From: Hydrogenovibrio halophilus DSM 15072
Lineage (GTDB): Bacteria; Pseudomonadota; Gammaproteobacteria; Thiomicrospirales; Thiomicrospiraceae
Length of the DNA stretch: 64,000 nt
Direction: 5' to 3'
Assembly: GCF_000384235.1 (NCBI RefSeq)
Contig: NZ_KB913033.1
Span: 2,177,164-2,241,163, forward strand
The notes under the pieces were generated by a model. It saw nothing but the letters and a program-made list of their open reading frames with translations. It was not told the DNA's origin and did no database searches. Below are positions 7,855 to 16,133 of this stretch, in pieces. The position numbers were made by a program, and so were the translations under genes. How positions within the stretch are numbered: the first letter of the stretch is position 1; every line of letters starts with the position of its first letter.

Positions 7855-9528
7855 TCAGTCTTCTGATGAAAGCTGATCTTTCAGCAGATCGCCAAGCGTA
7901 TTCTGTGCTTGAGGCTGGTTGGCCGAATAGCTCTTGACCGCATTCGCCTCTTCCTGAATCGCTTTGGCTTTTTCTGACAAAGACAGATTACGGTTTTTGC
8001 GATCGACATTGACGATCTTCGCTTCCACCGTATCACCCTCATTCAGCACGGAGCTGGCGTCACGGGTATTGGCTTCCAGTTCGGAGGCACGAATGTACCC
8101 TTCCACGTCGTCGGCCAAATCAATCACGGCGCCTTTCTCATCCACCGATTTCACGGTACCGGTCACAATGGAGTTCTTGCCGTGTTCGGCCACATACTCA
8201 CCAAATGGATCCTGTTCCAACTGCTTGAGGCCCAGAGAAATACGTTCACGATCCGGGTCAATGGACAAAATGACGGTTTCCAGTTCGTCGCCCTTCTTGA
8301 ACTCACGTACCGCTTCTTCGCCCGGCTGTGACCAGGAGATGTCGGTCAGGTGGACCAGACCATCGATGTTGCCTTCCAGACCGATAAAGATCCCGAAGTC
8401 GGTAATGGACTTGATTTTGCCAGTGATTTTGTCGCCTTTGGTGTGGGTCGCAGCAAACGCTTCCCAAGGGTTGACGGTGCACTGTTTGATCGACAGAGAA
8501 ATACGACGGCGTTCCTGATCCACATCCAGAATCTTGACCTTGACTTCTTCGCCTAGGTGCACCACTTTGGATGGGTGGATATTGCGGTTGGTCCAATCCA
8601 GTTCGGATGTGTGTACCAGCCCTTCAATGCCTTCTTCGATTTCAATGAACGCGCCATAATCGGTGATGTTGGCCACTTTGCCCATGATCTCGGAGCCGAT
8701 CGGGTAACGTGCGACCATGTCGTTCCAAGGATCTTCCTGCAGCTGTTTCATGCCCAGAGACACTCGGCTGCGTTCACGATCGAACTTCAGAACTTTCACT
8801 TCCACTTCGTCACCGACATTGATGACTTCGGATGGGTGATTGACACGACGCCATGCCATGTCGGTAATGTGCAACAGACCGTCAATGCCGCCCAGATCGA
8901 TAAAGGCACCGTAATCGGTCAGGTTCTTAACGATCCCTTCCAGAATGGCCCCTTCTTCCATATTGGCCAGCAGAGCTTCACGCTCAACCGAGTTTTCGGC
9001 TTCGATCACGGCGCGACGCGACACAACCACGTTGTTGCGCTTGCGATCCAGTTTGACCAGCTTCAACTCGACTTCTTTGCCTTCAAGGAAGCTGAAATCA
9101 CGGATCGGACGCACATCCACAAGTGAACCGGGCAAGAAACCACGCACACCGTCAATGTCTACGGTCAGGCCGCCTTTGACTTTGCCAGTGACAAAGCCTT
9201 TGACGGTTTCGTTGTCGTCCATCGCCGATTCAAGGCGATCCCAGGTTTTCGCACGCTTGGCTTTTTCACGCGACAGGCGTGTTTCACCAAAGCCGTCTTC
9301 CAGTGTTTCAAGGTAAACTTCAACCTCGTCCCCGACTTCGACTTCCAGTTCGCCTTCGGCGTTTTCAAACTGGTACTTGGGAATGCTGGATTCCGACTTC
9401 ATTCCGGCATCAACCAAAACGGTTTCCTTGTCGATGCCAACGACGGTTCCGAGAATCAGGGAACCGGTCTGAAATTTTTCTTGTTCTAGGGATTGCTCAA
9501 ATAGTTCAGCGAAAGATAATTCACTCAT
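7855..9528 (-). CDS. rpsA: 30S ribosomal protein S1
   Basis: A 557-aa RNA-binding ribosomal protein needed to load most mRNAs. Six S1 repeats can be followed; repeats 3-6 are clear from repeated motifs such as [29 protein letters not shown] and [15 protein letters not shown]. The frame is open upstream, but MSELSFAEL at 9528 is the usual N-terminus. The Shine-Dalgarno sequence before it is weak, as expected for an autoregulated rpsA message. The leader region has two hairpins. The cmk gene lies upstream and ihfB downstream. Confidence 0.97.
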   Translation of the reverse strand: MSELSFAELFEQSLEQEKFQTGSLILGTVVGIDKETVLVDAGMKSESSIPKYQFENAEGELEVEVGDEVEVYLETLEDGFGETRLSREKAKRAKTWDRLESAMDDNETVKGFVTGKVKGGLTVDIDGVRGFLPGSLVDVRPIRDFSFLEGKEVELKLVKLDRKRNNVVVSRRAVIEAENSVEREALLANMEEGAILEGIVKNLTDYGAFIDLGGIDGLLHITDMAWRRVNHPSEVINVGDEVEVKVLKFDRERSRVSLGMKQLQEDPWNDMVARYPIGSEIMGKVANITDYGAFIEIEEGIEGLVHTSELDWTNRNIHPSKVVHLGEEVKVKILDVDQERRRISLSIKQCTVNPWEAFAATHTKGDKITGKIKSITDFGIFIGLEGNIDGLVHLTDISWSQPGEEAVREFKKGDELETVILSIDPDRERISLGLKQLEQDPFGEYVAEHGKNSIVTGTVKSVDEKGAVIDLADDVEGYIRASELEANTRDASSVLNEGDTVEAKIVNVDRKNRNLSLSEKAKAIQEEANAVKSYSANQPQAQNTLGDLLKDQLSSED

Positions 9529-9611
9529 GAATAAAATACCAAAGTTGTTGTTCAAACCGGCAGAAGCTGTCAAATTGGGGTTTTCAGGAATCTGCCGGGT
9601 CAATGATCAAT

Positions 9612-9635
9612 CGCCGATTTCCCAAACAATCGGCG
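9612..9635 (-). promoter_or_regulatory. Stem-loop in the rpsA leader
   Basis: CGCCGATT at 9612-9619 pairs with AATCGGCG at 9628-9635 across an 8-nt loop, about 85-105 nt upstream of the rpsA start on the minus strand. No T-run follows, so it is not a terminator. It may be part of a structured leader; that role is an inference. Confidence 0.45.
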
Positions 9636-9640
9636 GTGGA

Positions 9641-9679
9641 TAAAAAAACAAAATCCCTGCTCAATAAAACAGCAGGGAT
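9641..9679 (-). terminator. Rho-independent terminator or attenuator between cmk and rpsA
   Basis: A perfect 9-bp stem (ATCCCTGCT at 9653-9661 with AGCAGGGAT at 9671-9679, loop of 9 nt). On the minus strand it is followed by TTTGTTTTTTTA. It ends transcripts coming from cmk or tunes read-through into rpsA. Confidence 0.75.
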
Positions 9680-9717
9680 CTGGTTATGCCTGTCAAAACA
9701 ACTGGTTAGAAAAAGTT

Positions 9718-10395
9718 CTAAGCCGGTTGGATGCCGGAACGATCGCACAGGCGAATGGCCTGCTGGCAAACCTCGTCAATCGACAAGGCCGTGGTGTCAA
9801 TCTCTACGGCGTCTTGCGCGGGGATCAAAGGCGACGACACACGACTGCGGTCACGCGCGTCTCTTTGTTCAATGTCCCACGTAATTTGGGCAATATTAGC
9901 ATCAACCCCTTGATTTTTCAACTGAATAACCCGTCTTTTTGCTCTTTCTTCCGCCGAGGCGGTCAAAAACAGCTTGACCGGTGCGTCCGCAAACACCACC
10001 GTGCCCATGTCGCGCCCGTCAGCAACCAGGCCTGGTGGTTTGGCAAAGTCACGCTGGCGTTGCAGCAAGGCTTCCCGTACCGGCTGGATGGCGGCGATCT
10101 GAGAAGCCACCGCCGCCACCGTTTCGGTTCGGATGGCGGAGGTGATCACCTGCTCACCGTAATACACCTGCCCGCCTTCAAAGGAAACCGGCAGCTGCCG
10201 GGCCAGGCTGACAATGGCGTCTTCGTTTTCCACGTCCAGGTCGCTGTGGGTGACACCATAGGCCAGGGTGCGGTAAATGGCGCCACTGTCGAGGAGATGA
10301 AAGCCATAGTGCTCGCACAAAAACTGCGCCAGCGTGCCTTTGCCAACGCCGCTGGGCCCGTCAATGGCAATGATTGGAATGCTCGGGTTTGTCAT
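9718..10395 (-). CDS. cmk: Cytidylate kinase
   Basis: Phosphorylates CMP and dCMP with ATP. The 225-aa protein has the P-loop DGPSGVGKGT at the N-terminus, the LDSGAIYRTLA CMP-binding segment, GRDMGTVVF, and a lid-type RDARDRSR segment. AAGGA precedes the ATG at 10395. It lies between aroA and rpsA, the conserved order, and carries an exact dispersed palindrome inside its coding region that is read as PGL. Confidence 0.96.
   Translation of the reverse strand: MTNPSIPIIAIDGPSGVGKGTLAQFLCEHYGFHLLDSGAIYRTLAYGVTHSDLDVENEDAIVSLARQLPVSFEGGQVYYGEQVITSAIRTETVAAVASQIAAIQPVREALLQRQRDFAKPPGLVADGRDMGTVVFADAPVKLFLTASAEERAKRRVIQLKNQGVDANIAQITWDIEQRDARDRSRVSSPLIPAQDAVEIDTTALSIDEVCQQAIRLCDRSGIQPA
10025..10036. 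repeat. Dispersed palindrome ACCAGGCCTGGT, copy 4 (exact)
   Basis: Exact copy inside cmk. The flanks (AGCA, GGTT) do not extend the palindrome. Confidence 0.9.
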
Positions 10396-10415
10396 ATCAA
10401 GTCCTTGAAGCGCGG

Positions 10416-11741
10416 TTACAAATCAATTTTCAGGCCCACCTGGTTCATCAAAGGCACAAAGGTTGGGAAAGAGGTGTTCACATTGGCACAGTCGTCGATC
10501 ACCAGTGCCTGCGGGGCGCGAATCGCCGCCACGGCCATGGCCATGGAAATACGGTGGTCGTGGTGTGAGTGAATCGGAGCCGATTGGGCCGACTGCTGTC
10601 CGCCCTGAATCACCATGCCATCGGGCGTGGGCCGGGCATCAATCCCCACGGCCTGAAGGGCGTCGGCCATCACTTGAATCCGGTCACACTCTTTGACCCG
10701 CAATTCTTCGGCACCGGTCAAAACGGTCTGGCCTTCTGCGGCGGAGGCTGCGACAAACAACACCGGAAATTCATCAATGGCCAGCGGCACCAGATGCTCG
10801 GGAACCTGAATGCCTTTCAGATTGGAGCTGCGCACACGCACATCGGCCACCGGTTCGCCGCCGACTTCGGCTTCGTTTTCCAGGGTAATGTCCGCGCCCA
10901 TCAGCTTGAGGATGTCAATCACACCGGTGCGCGTCGGGTTCAATCCCACATGCTCAATCACCAGGTCGCTGTCGTCACTGATTGCGGCGGCCACCATAAA
11001 AAACGCCGCCGAGGAGATGTCACTGGGCACATCAATGGCACAGGCGTTCAGTCGACCGCCCCCTTCCAAAGACACCTGGGTGCGGAATGCGTCCAGTCTG
11101 GTGACGGTCAAAGGGTAACCGAAACCTTTGAGCATGCGTTCGGTGTGATCACGGGTCGGAGCCGGTTCGATGACGCTGGTGCGTCCTTCTGCAAACAGAC
11201 CGGCCAAGAGCAGGCAAGACTTGACCTGGGCGCTGGCCATGGGCAGAGTGTAGTCAATGCCGGAGAGTTGTTTGCTGGGCGAAATGCGCAATGGCGGCGT
11301 ACCGCCCTCGTCCGTTTCCACTCTGGCCCCCATTGCTTTCAGCGGATCGGTGACCCGTTTCATCGGGCGTTTGTTGAGCGATGCATCGCCCACCAGACGC
11401 GATTCAAAGTCCTGTCCGGCCAGAATGCCCGCCATCAGGCGCATTGCCGTGCCGGAGTTGCCCATGTCCATATCTTCTTTGGGCTGGGTCAGTCCACGCA
11501 GTCCCACGCCTTTTACGGTCACCCGGCCTTGATCCGGCTCGGAAATTTCCACGCCCATGGCCTGAAACGCGCGCAAAGTCGCCAGAGCGTCTTCGCCCTC
11601 AAGAAAACCGCTGATTTCCGTGGTGCCTTCGGCCAGCGCGCCCAGCATAATGCTGCGGTGGGAGATGGATTTGTCGCCCGGCACTCTGACCCGCCCATGC
11701 AGGCGACGGGTGGGCGAAACGGTAAATTGCACATTTTGCAT
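10416..11741 (-). CDS. aroA: 3-phosphoshikimate 1-carboxyvinyltransferase (EPSP synthase, class II type)
   Basis: Joins PEP to shikimate 3-phosphate in the pathway to aromatic amino acids. I start at the ATG at 11741 (441 aa), with GAAGGAAG upstream; the GTG two codons earlier is within that site. The motifs are those of class II enzymes: GDKS at 22-25, NSGTAMRL at 95-102, SAQVK at 170-174, RDHTE at 197-201 and NPTR at 268-271. Class II enzymes are often poorly inhibited by glyphosate, but residue 97 is Gly, not the Ala seen in the strongly tolerant CP4 enzyme. The gene lies between tyrA and cmk. Confidence 0.95.
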   Translation of the reverse strand: MQNVQFTVSPTRRLHGRVRVPGDKSISHRSIMLGALAEGTTEISGFLEGEDALATLRAFQAMGVEISEPDQGRVTVKGVGLRGLTQPKEDMDMGNSGTAMRLMAGILAGQDFESRLVGDASLNKRPMKRVTDPLKAMGARVETDEGGTPPLRISPSKQLSGIDYTLPMASAQVKSCLLLAGLFAEGRTSVIEPAPTRDHTERMLKGFGYPLTVTRLDAFRTQVSLEGGGRLNACAIDVPSDISSAAFFMVAAAISDDSDLVIEHVGLNPTRTGVIDILKLMGADITLENEAEVGGEPVADVRVRSSNLKGIQVPEHLVPLAIDEFPVLFVAASAAEGQTVLTGAEELRVKECDRIQVMADALQAVGIDARPTPDGMVIQGGQQSAQSAPIHSHHDHRISMAMAVAAIRAPQALVIDDCANVNTSFPTFVPLMNQVGLKIDL

Positions 11742-11795
11742 GGTCACTTCCTTCTGTGTTCGCGGTGACGCGTCAAATCATTCAGTGGGTGTTCG

Positions 11796-12692
11796 TCATT
11801 CATTGGGAGAGGCATTGGTCTTGCCCAGAATATGGTGGTCACGGGCTTGCTTGGCCCGATCAAACCGACCGTAAAGGCCGTCCCAGTCACGGGTTTCGAG
11901 CTGGTCGATTAGCTGCTCGATCTCATCGCGGTAATGTTTCAGCCATTTGGCGATGGTCGGCCCATTGTGTTTGCCAATGTCGCGCCACATGGTCGGGTCG
12001 CTCGAGGCAATGCGGGTAAAGTCCCGAAAGCCTCCGGCGGTGTACTGAAAAACGTTGCCCAGTTCCTCGTGTTCGTTGAGCAGATCCACCAGCGCGTACG
12101 CGAGGAAATGCGGCAAATGACTGGTCGCGGCAAACACATTGTCGTGGAATGCGGCAGGCATTTCGCACACTTGCGCGCCCAGTGCCTGCCAGGTGGTGGT
12201 CACCGTTTCCAATGCCGCCGGGCTGGTCTGCTGAGTCGGGGTCAGAACCACTCGATGATTCTGGTACAGGTCGGCGCATGCCGCGGCCGGTCCGCTTTGC
12301 TCCTTGCCGGCGATCGGGTGCCCCGGCACAAAATTGGCCAGGCCATCGGGGCCATAAACCGCTTCGACCTCGGCCACCACCGACTGTTTGGTGCTGCCTG
12401 CATCCGTTACCAGCGTGGTGGCGGACAAGTGCGGCTGCATTGCTCGCAACACACCGACAAACGCATCCATGGGGACGCTGATCAGTACCAGATCGGCCCT
12501 GTCTAGCGCCTGAGCCATGTCGTCTGTGGCCTGATCAATCAGGCCGCGTTCCAGCGCCAGCGCCAATCGGTCTTGTTGGCGGGCATAGCCAGTGACGGTT
12601 TTAACCAGGCCTGCCTGTTTGAGCCCCAGCGCAAACGAGCCGCCGATCAGGCCCACGCCGATCACGGTCACACGGTCAAACACCTGACTCAT
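11796..12692 (-). CDS. tyrA: Prephenate/arogenate dehydrogenase
   Basis: NAD(P)-dependent oxidative decarboxylase of tyrosine synthesis, 298 aa. The Rossmann motif VTVIGVGLIGGSFALGL begins at about residue 9. PGHPIAGKEQSGP and the helical dimerisation half follow. There is no chorismate mutase domain (that activity is fused to PheA here). Its ATG overlaps the hisC stop by 4 bp (ATGA), so the two are translationally coupled. Confidence 0.92.
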   Translation of the reverse strand: MSQVFDRVTVIGVGLIGGSFALGLKQAGLVKTVTGYARQQDRLALALERGLIDQATDDMAQALDRADLVLISVPMDAFVGVLRAMQPHLSATTLVTDAGSTKQSVVAEVEAVYGPDGLANFVPGHPIAGKEQSGPAAACADLYQNHRVVLTPTQQTSPAALETVTTTWQALGAQVCEMPAAFHDNVFAATSHLPHFLAYALVDLLNEHEELGNVFQYTAGGFRDFTRIASSDPTMWRDIGKHNGPTIAKWLKHYRDEIEQLIDQLETRDWDGLYGRFDRAKQARDHHILGKTNASPNE

Positions 12693-13831
12693 GATTTGTG
12701 GGTCCGCAGGATTTTGGTCAATGCCTGCATAAAGTGGCGGTTTTCACTGAAGGTGCCGATGGACACCCGCAGAAACGGCGACAAAGGCCCGTCCGCGGCC
12801 AGCGGTCGCACAATCACCCCTTCTTTCAGCAGGGCTTCGTTCATCGCCTGCGCTTGATCACCGAAGTCGACGCAGACAAAGTTGGCACTGGATGGAATAA
12901 AGCTCAATTGATTTTCCTTCAAAAAGCTTTCCAGTTGCTGCATGCCCTGATGATTGGTTTCAATGCTTTTCTGGACAAACACCGGGTCTTTCAGTGCCGC
13001 CGTGGCCGAAACCTGTGCTAGGTGATTGACGTTAAAAGGCTCACGCAAGCGATTGATATAGTGGACGATGTCGGGATGCGCCACCGCATAGCCGACCCGA
13101 AGCGCGGCCAGGCCATAGGCTTTGGAAAAGGTTCGGGTCACGATCAGATTGGGGTAACGGTTCAGGTAGTGCAGCCCATTAAAGGCATCGTCGCGTGACT
13201 GCGCATATTCAAAATAAGCTTCGTCCAGCACCACCACCACATCCGATGGCACTTTGGCGATAAAACTTTCCCATTCGCGTTTGCCAAATCGGGTGCCGGT
13301 GGGATTGTTGGGGTTGGCCAGATACACCAGTCGGGTCTGTTCGGTGATGGCATTGGCCATGGCACTGAGGTCGTGGCCCCAGTTTCTGGCGGGCACAACC
13401 ACCGCATTGGCGCCAACGGCCTGAGTGCTGATGGCGTAGACCGCGAACGCATGTTCGCTGTAAACAACGTCGTCTCCCGGCCCGGCAAACAGACGCGCCA
13501 CCAGCTCCAGCAATTCATTGGAGCCGTTGCCGATGGCAATGCCCTCTTCCGGCTGATTCAGATGATCCGACAACGCCTGTTTCAAATAAAAGCCGTGTCC
13601 GTCCGGGTAACGTCCCAGGTCCTTGAGCGCATTCTGAATAGCCTGAGTGGCTTTGTGGCTGCTGCCCAGCGGGTTTTCATTGGACGCGAGCTTGGAAATC
13701 CGGGTCAAATGGTGTTCGCGTTGCAACTCATCGATCGGCTTGCCGGGCTGATAAGGCTGGATGCCCTTGACCGAGTCTTTGACCTGTGCCGCAACCGGAC
13801 AGGGCTCGTTGGCTGAAGTATGATCGCTCAT
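12689..13831 (-). CDS. hisC: Histidinol-phosphate aminotransferase
   Basis: PLP-dependent fold-type I aminotransferase, 380 aa, acting in histidine synthesis and commonly also on aromatic keto acids when placed among aromatic genes, as here. KLASNENPLGSS, the active-site lysine in RTFSKAYGLAALRVGY, and NPNNPTG are visible. The ATG at 13831 has AAGGA 4 nt upstream, so the longer frame to 13870 is not used. It lies between pheA and tyrA, the Pseudomonas-like order, which supports a dual role. Confidence 0.9.
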   Translation of the reverse strand: MSDHTSANEPCPVAAQVKDSVKGIQPYQPGKPIDELQREHHLTRISKLASNENPLGSSHKATQAIQNALKDLGRYPDGHGFYLKQALSDHLNQPEEGIAIGNGSNELLELVARLFAGPGDDVVYSEHAFAVYAISTQAVGANAVVVPARNWGHDLSAMANAITEQTRLVYLANPNNPTGTRFGKREWESFIAKVPSDVVVVLDEAYFEYAQSRDDAFNGLHYLNRYPNLIVTRTFSKAYGLAALRVGYAVAHPDIVHYINRLREPFNVNHLAQVSATAALKDPVFVQKSIETNHQGMQQLESFLKENQLSFIPSSANFVCVDFGDQAQAMNEALLKEGVIVRPLAADGPLSPFLRVSIGTFSENRHFMQALTKILRTHKS

Positions 13832-13882
13832 AAAATCCTTGTTCGTTTTGTGAAGCCGTGACGGGTGCAAACGGGTCTGGGG

Positions 13883-14995
13883 TTAATCCAGCGGCGACAC
13901 CGGATAAGACCCCAGAAGCTTGAAATAGCTGCATTGCGCCTGCACTTCTGTCAGGGCCTCAGCCACTTCCGGCTGCTCCCGGTGTCCGAGAATGTCGATG
14001 TAGAAAATGTAATCCCAGCGGGTTTCGGTGGACGGCACGGAAATGATCCGGGTCATGCTGATGCGCCGCCTGGCAAAGCTGTCGAGCACCCGGATCAGCG
14101 AACCGGCCTGATTGGGCACCGACAAAATCATCGCGGTTTTGTCCTGGCCACTGGGGCCGGCCGCTTCCTGACCCAATACCCAGAATTTGGTGGTATTGTT
14201 TTTCTGGTCTTCGATGCGGGTTTCCAGAATCTTCAGGCCATAAAGTCGGGCGGCCTCTTCCGAGGCGATGGCCCCCACATTGGGATCGGCTTCCGCCATT
14301 TGTGCGGCCACCGCATTCGAGTCGACCTCTTCTGTTACCAGGCCTGGTAAGTTTTGACTCAGCCATTGCTCACATTGGCCCAGAGCCTGAGGGTGCGCGA
14401 CGATTTTTTTCAGCGCATGCGGGTCCGGGTTCTGGGCCAGCAGGCAGTGGTGAATCGCCAGGTCCACTTCGCCGGTCACCTTCAAGGCGGTGTCCATCAA
14501 TGCCTTTTGTGTCTGTTTGACCACGCCTTCACTGGAGTTTTCCACCGGCACCACGCCGTACTGCACGTGTTTTTTCTCCACTGCGGCAAACACGGCGTCA
14601 ATGCTGGGGACCGCATAGGGATGCACTGAGGTTCCGAACTGTTTGAGCACGCAAGCATGACTGTAACTGCCCTCCGGTCCCAGATACGCCACCTTGACAG
14701 GTTGCTCCAGGGCCAGACACACCGACATGATTTCGCGAAACAGCCGCGCCATGTCTTCATTGGGTATCAGGCTGTGGTTGCGTGCCTTGACCGCACGCAG
14801 TACCTGTGCTTCGCGTTCTGGCCGGTAAAACACCGCTTCCACCTGTCCGCCGCGGGTTTTGATGTCCGCCACTTTTTGCGCGCATTCGGCGCGGCGGCCA
14901 ATCAGGGTCTGGATGTCGGCGTCAATGGCATCGATCTCTTCGCGAATCGCATTGAGTTCGATCTGTTCCGTGTCTGAGGGTGTGTGCTTGGTCAT
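13883..14995 (-). CDS. pheA: Bifunctional chorismate mutase / prephenate dehydratase
   Basis: Makes phenylpyruvate from chorismate. The first 85-90 residues are the AroQ-type mutase (IREEIDAIDADIQTLI, then FYRPEREAQVL). The dehydratase domain begins at VAYLGPEGSYSHAC and includes VPVENSSEG. A C-terminal ACT domain (TAMILSVPNQAGSL onward) is the phenylalanine sensor. I choose the ATG at 14995, which AGGG precedes at a good distance; an ATG three codons upstream abuts that site. SerC ends 12 bp before it. An exact dispersed palindrome lies in the coding region. Confidence 0.95.
   Translation of the reverse strand: MTKHTPSDTEQIELNAIREEIDAIDADIQTLIGRRAECAQKVADIKTRGGQVEAVFYRPEREAQVLRAVKARNHSLIPNEDMARLFREIMSVCLALEQPVKVAYLGPEGSYSHACVLKQFGTSVHPYAVPSIDAVFAAVEKKHVQYGVVPVENSSEGVVKQTQKALMDTALKVTGEVDLAIHHCLLAQNPDPHALKKIVAHPQALGQCEQWLSQNLPGLVTEEVDSNAVAAQMAEADPNVGAIASEEAARLYGLKILETRIEDQKNNTTKFWVLGQEAAGPSGQDKTAMILSVPNQAGSLIRVLDSFARRRISMTRIISVPSTETRWDYIFYIDILGHREQPEVAEALTEVQAQCSYFKLLGSYPVSPLD
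14337..14348. repeat. Dispersed palindrome ACCAGGCCTGGT, copy 5 (exact)
   Basis: Exact copy inside pheA, with TT and AA directly outside (TTACC...GGTAA). On the coding strand it is read as LPGLV. Confidence 0.9.
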
Positions 14996-15007
14996 GCGTT
15001 CCATCCC

Positions 15008-16072
15008 TCAGGTGTGACGTTGCTCAAAAGCCTGCATGAAATCAACCAGCGCATCGACGCCGGCTTCGGGCATGGCGTTGTAGATGCTGGCTCGCATCCC
15101 GCCGTAGGTTTTGTGCCCGCGCAGACTCAGCAGCCCGGCTTCGCGGGATTCGGTCAGAAACGCCTGATTGAGCGTTTCGTCCTTCAGTTTGAAAGTGACG
15201 TTCATCCAGGAACGCACCGAAGGCGCCACTTCGTTGTAGTACAACCCGGACCGGTCAATCAGTGTGTACAGCTTCTGCGCCTTGCGTTCATTCAGTGTGG
15301 CCATGGCGTCCAGCCCGCCCTGAGCTTTGAGCCACTTGAATACCTTGCCCGCCAGATACCAGGCAAAAGTGGCCGGGGTATTGAACATGGATTCAAACTG
15401 GTCGTACGTCTGCCAGTTCATCAAGGTCGGCGTGGTCTCGCGGGCGTGCCCGATCAGGTCTTCGCGCACAATCACAATCGCCAGTCCGGCTGGGCCGATG
15501 TTCTTTTGGGCTCCGGCGTAAATCAGGCCGTAATCGGCCACATTGATCGGCCGCGACAGAATCGTGGACGAAAAATCGGCAATGATCGGCTTGTCGGTGT
15601 CCGGCAATGACTGAAATTCGACCCCGGTAATGGTTTCGTTCTGACAGATGTGCAGATATTTGGCGTTGTCGGAGAGCTGCCACTGATCGAAATCCGGGAT
15701 CGTGGTTTCGGCTTTGGCCACTTCATTGACCTGAACAAAGCGGGACGCTTCCTTGATCGCCTTGGCCGACCAGACACCGGTGTTGCAGTAGTCTACCGTA
15801 TCGCCCGGCTGGGTCAGATTGAACGGGATGCCGGCAAACTGCAGCGACGCCCCTCCGTGCGTAAACAACACCTTGTAATCGTCTGGAATGGCCATCAACT
15901 CGCGCAGGTCGGCTTCCATTTCATGCGCCACAGACATGAATTCGGGGCTGCGGTGACTCATTTCCATCACCGACATGCCGGTGTTCTGCCAGTCCAGAAA
16001 TTCGGCCTGGGCTTCCTGCATCACCGCTTCCGGCAGCATCGCCGGACCGGCGCTGAAGTTAAATGCTCTCAT
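15008..16072 (-). CDS. serC: Phosphoserine aminotransferase
   Basis: PLP enzyme converting 3-phosphohydroxypyruvate to phosphoserine; also used in pyridoxine synthesis. The length of 354 aa is normal. The N-terminus FNFSAGPAMLPE, THGGASLQF, and the PLP lysine in YAGAQKNIGPAG are visible, and the C-terminus ends in the usual short tail. It lies between gyrA and pheA, in the same direction. The Shine-Dalgarno sequence is weak. Confidence 0.96.
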   Translation of the reverse strand: MRAFNFSAGPAMLPEAVMQEAQAEFLDWQNTGMSVMEMSHRSPEFMSVAHEMEADLRELMAIPDDYKVLFTHGGASLQFAGIPFNLTQPGDTVDYCNTGVWSAKAIKEASRFVQVNEVAKAETTIPDFDQWQLSDNAKYLHICQNETITGVEFQSLPDTDKPIIADFSSTILSRPINVADYGLIYAGAQKNIGPAGLAIVIVREDLIGHARETTPTLMNWQTYDQFESMFNTPATFAWYLAGKVFKWLKAQGGLDAMATLNERKAQKLYTLIDRSGLYYNEVAPSVRSWMNVTFKLKDETLNQAFLTESREAGLLSLRGHKTYGGMRASIYNAMPEAGVDALVDFMQAFEQRHT

Positions 16073-16133
16073 GTGTTTGTTCTGTCTTTTGAATTGAAAG
16101 GTTGTTCGGGTCCTTCATGTCGCGCAAAGAACC

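Noticed and set aside
8557-9126. Long plus-strand frames opposite rpsA, gyrA, aroA and pyrG
   Set aside because: They are antisense shadows of GC-rich conserved genes with low-complexity, His/Gln/Arg-rich translations and no ribosome binding sites.
12604-12613. Partial palindrome ACCAGGCCTGCC in tyrA
   Set aside because: Only 10 of 12 bases match and it codes for a conserved Gln-Ala-Gly-Leu-Val stretch; chance or decay cannot be told apart. The same is true of 61163-61172 in pyrG.
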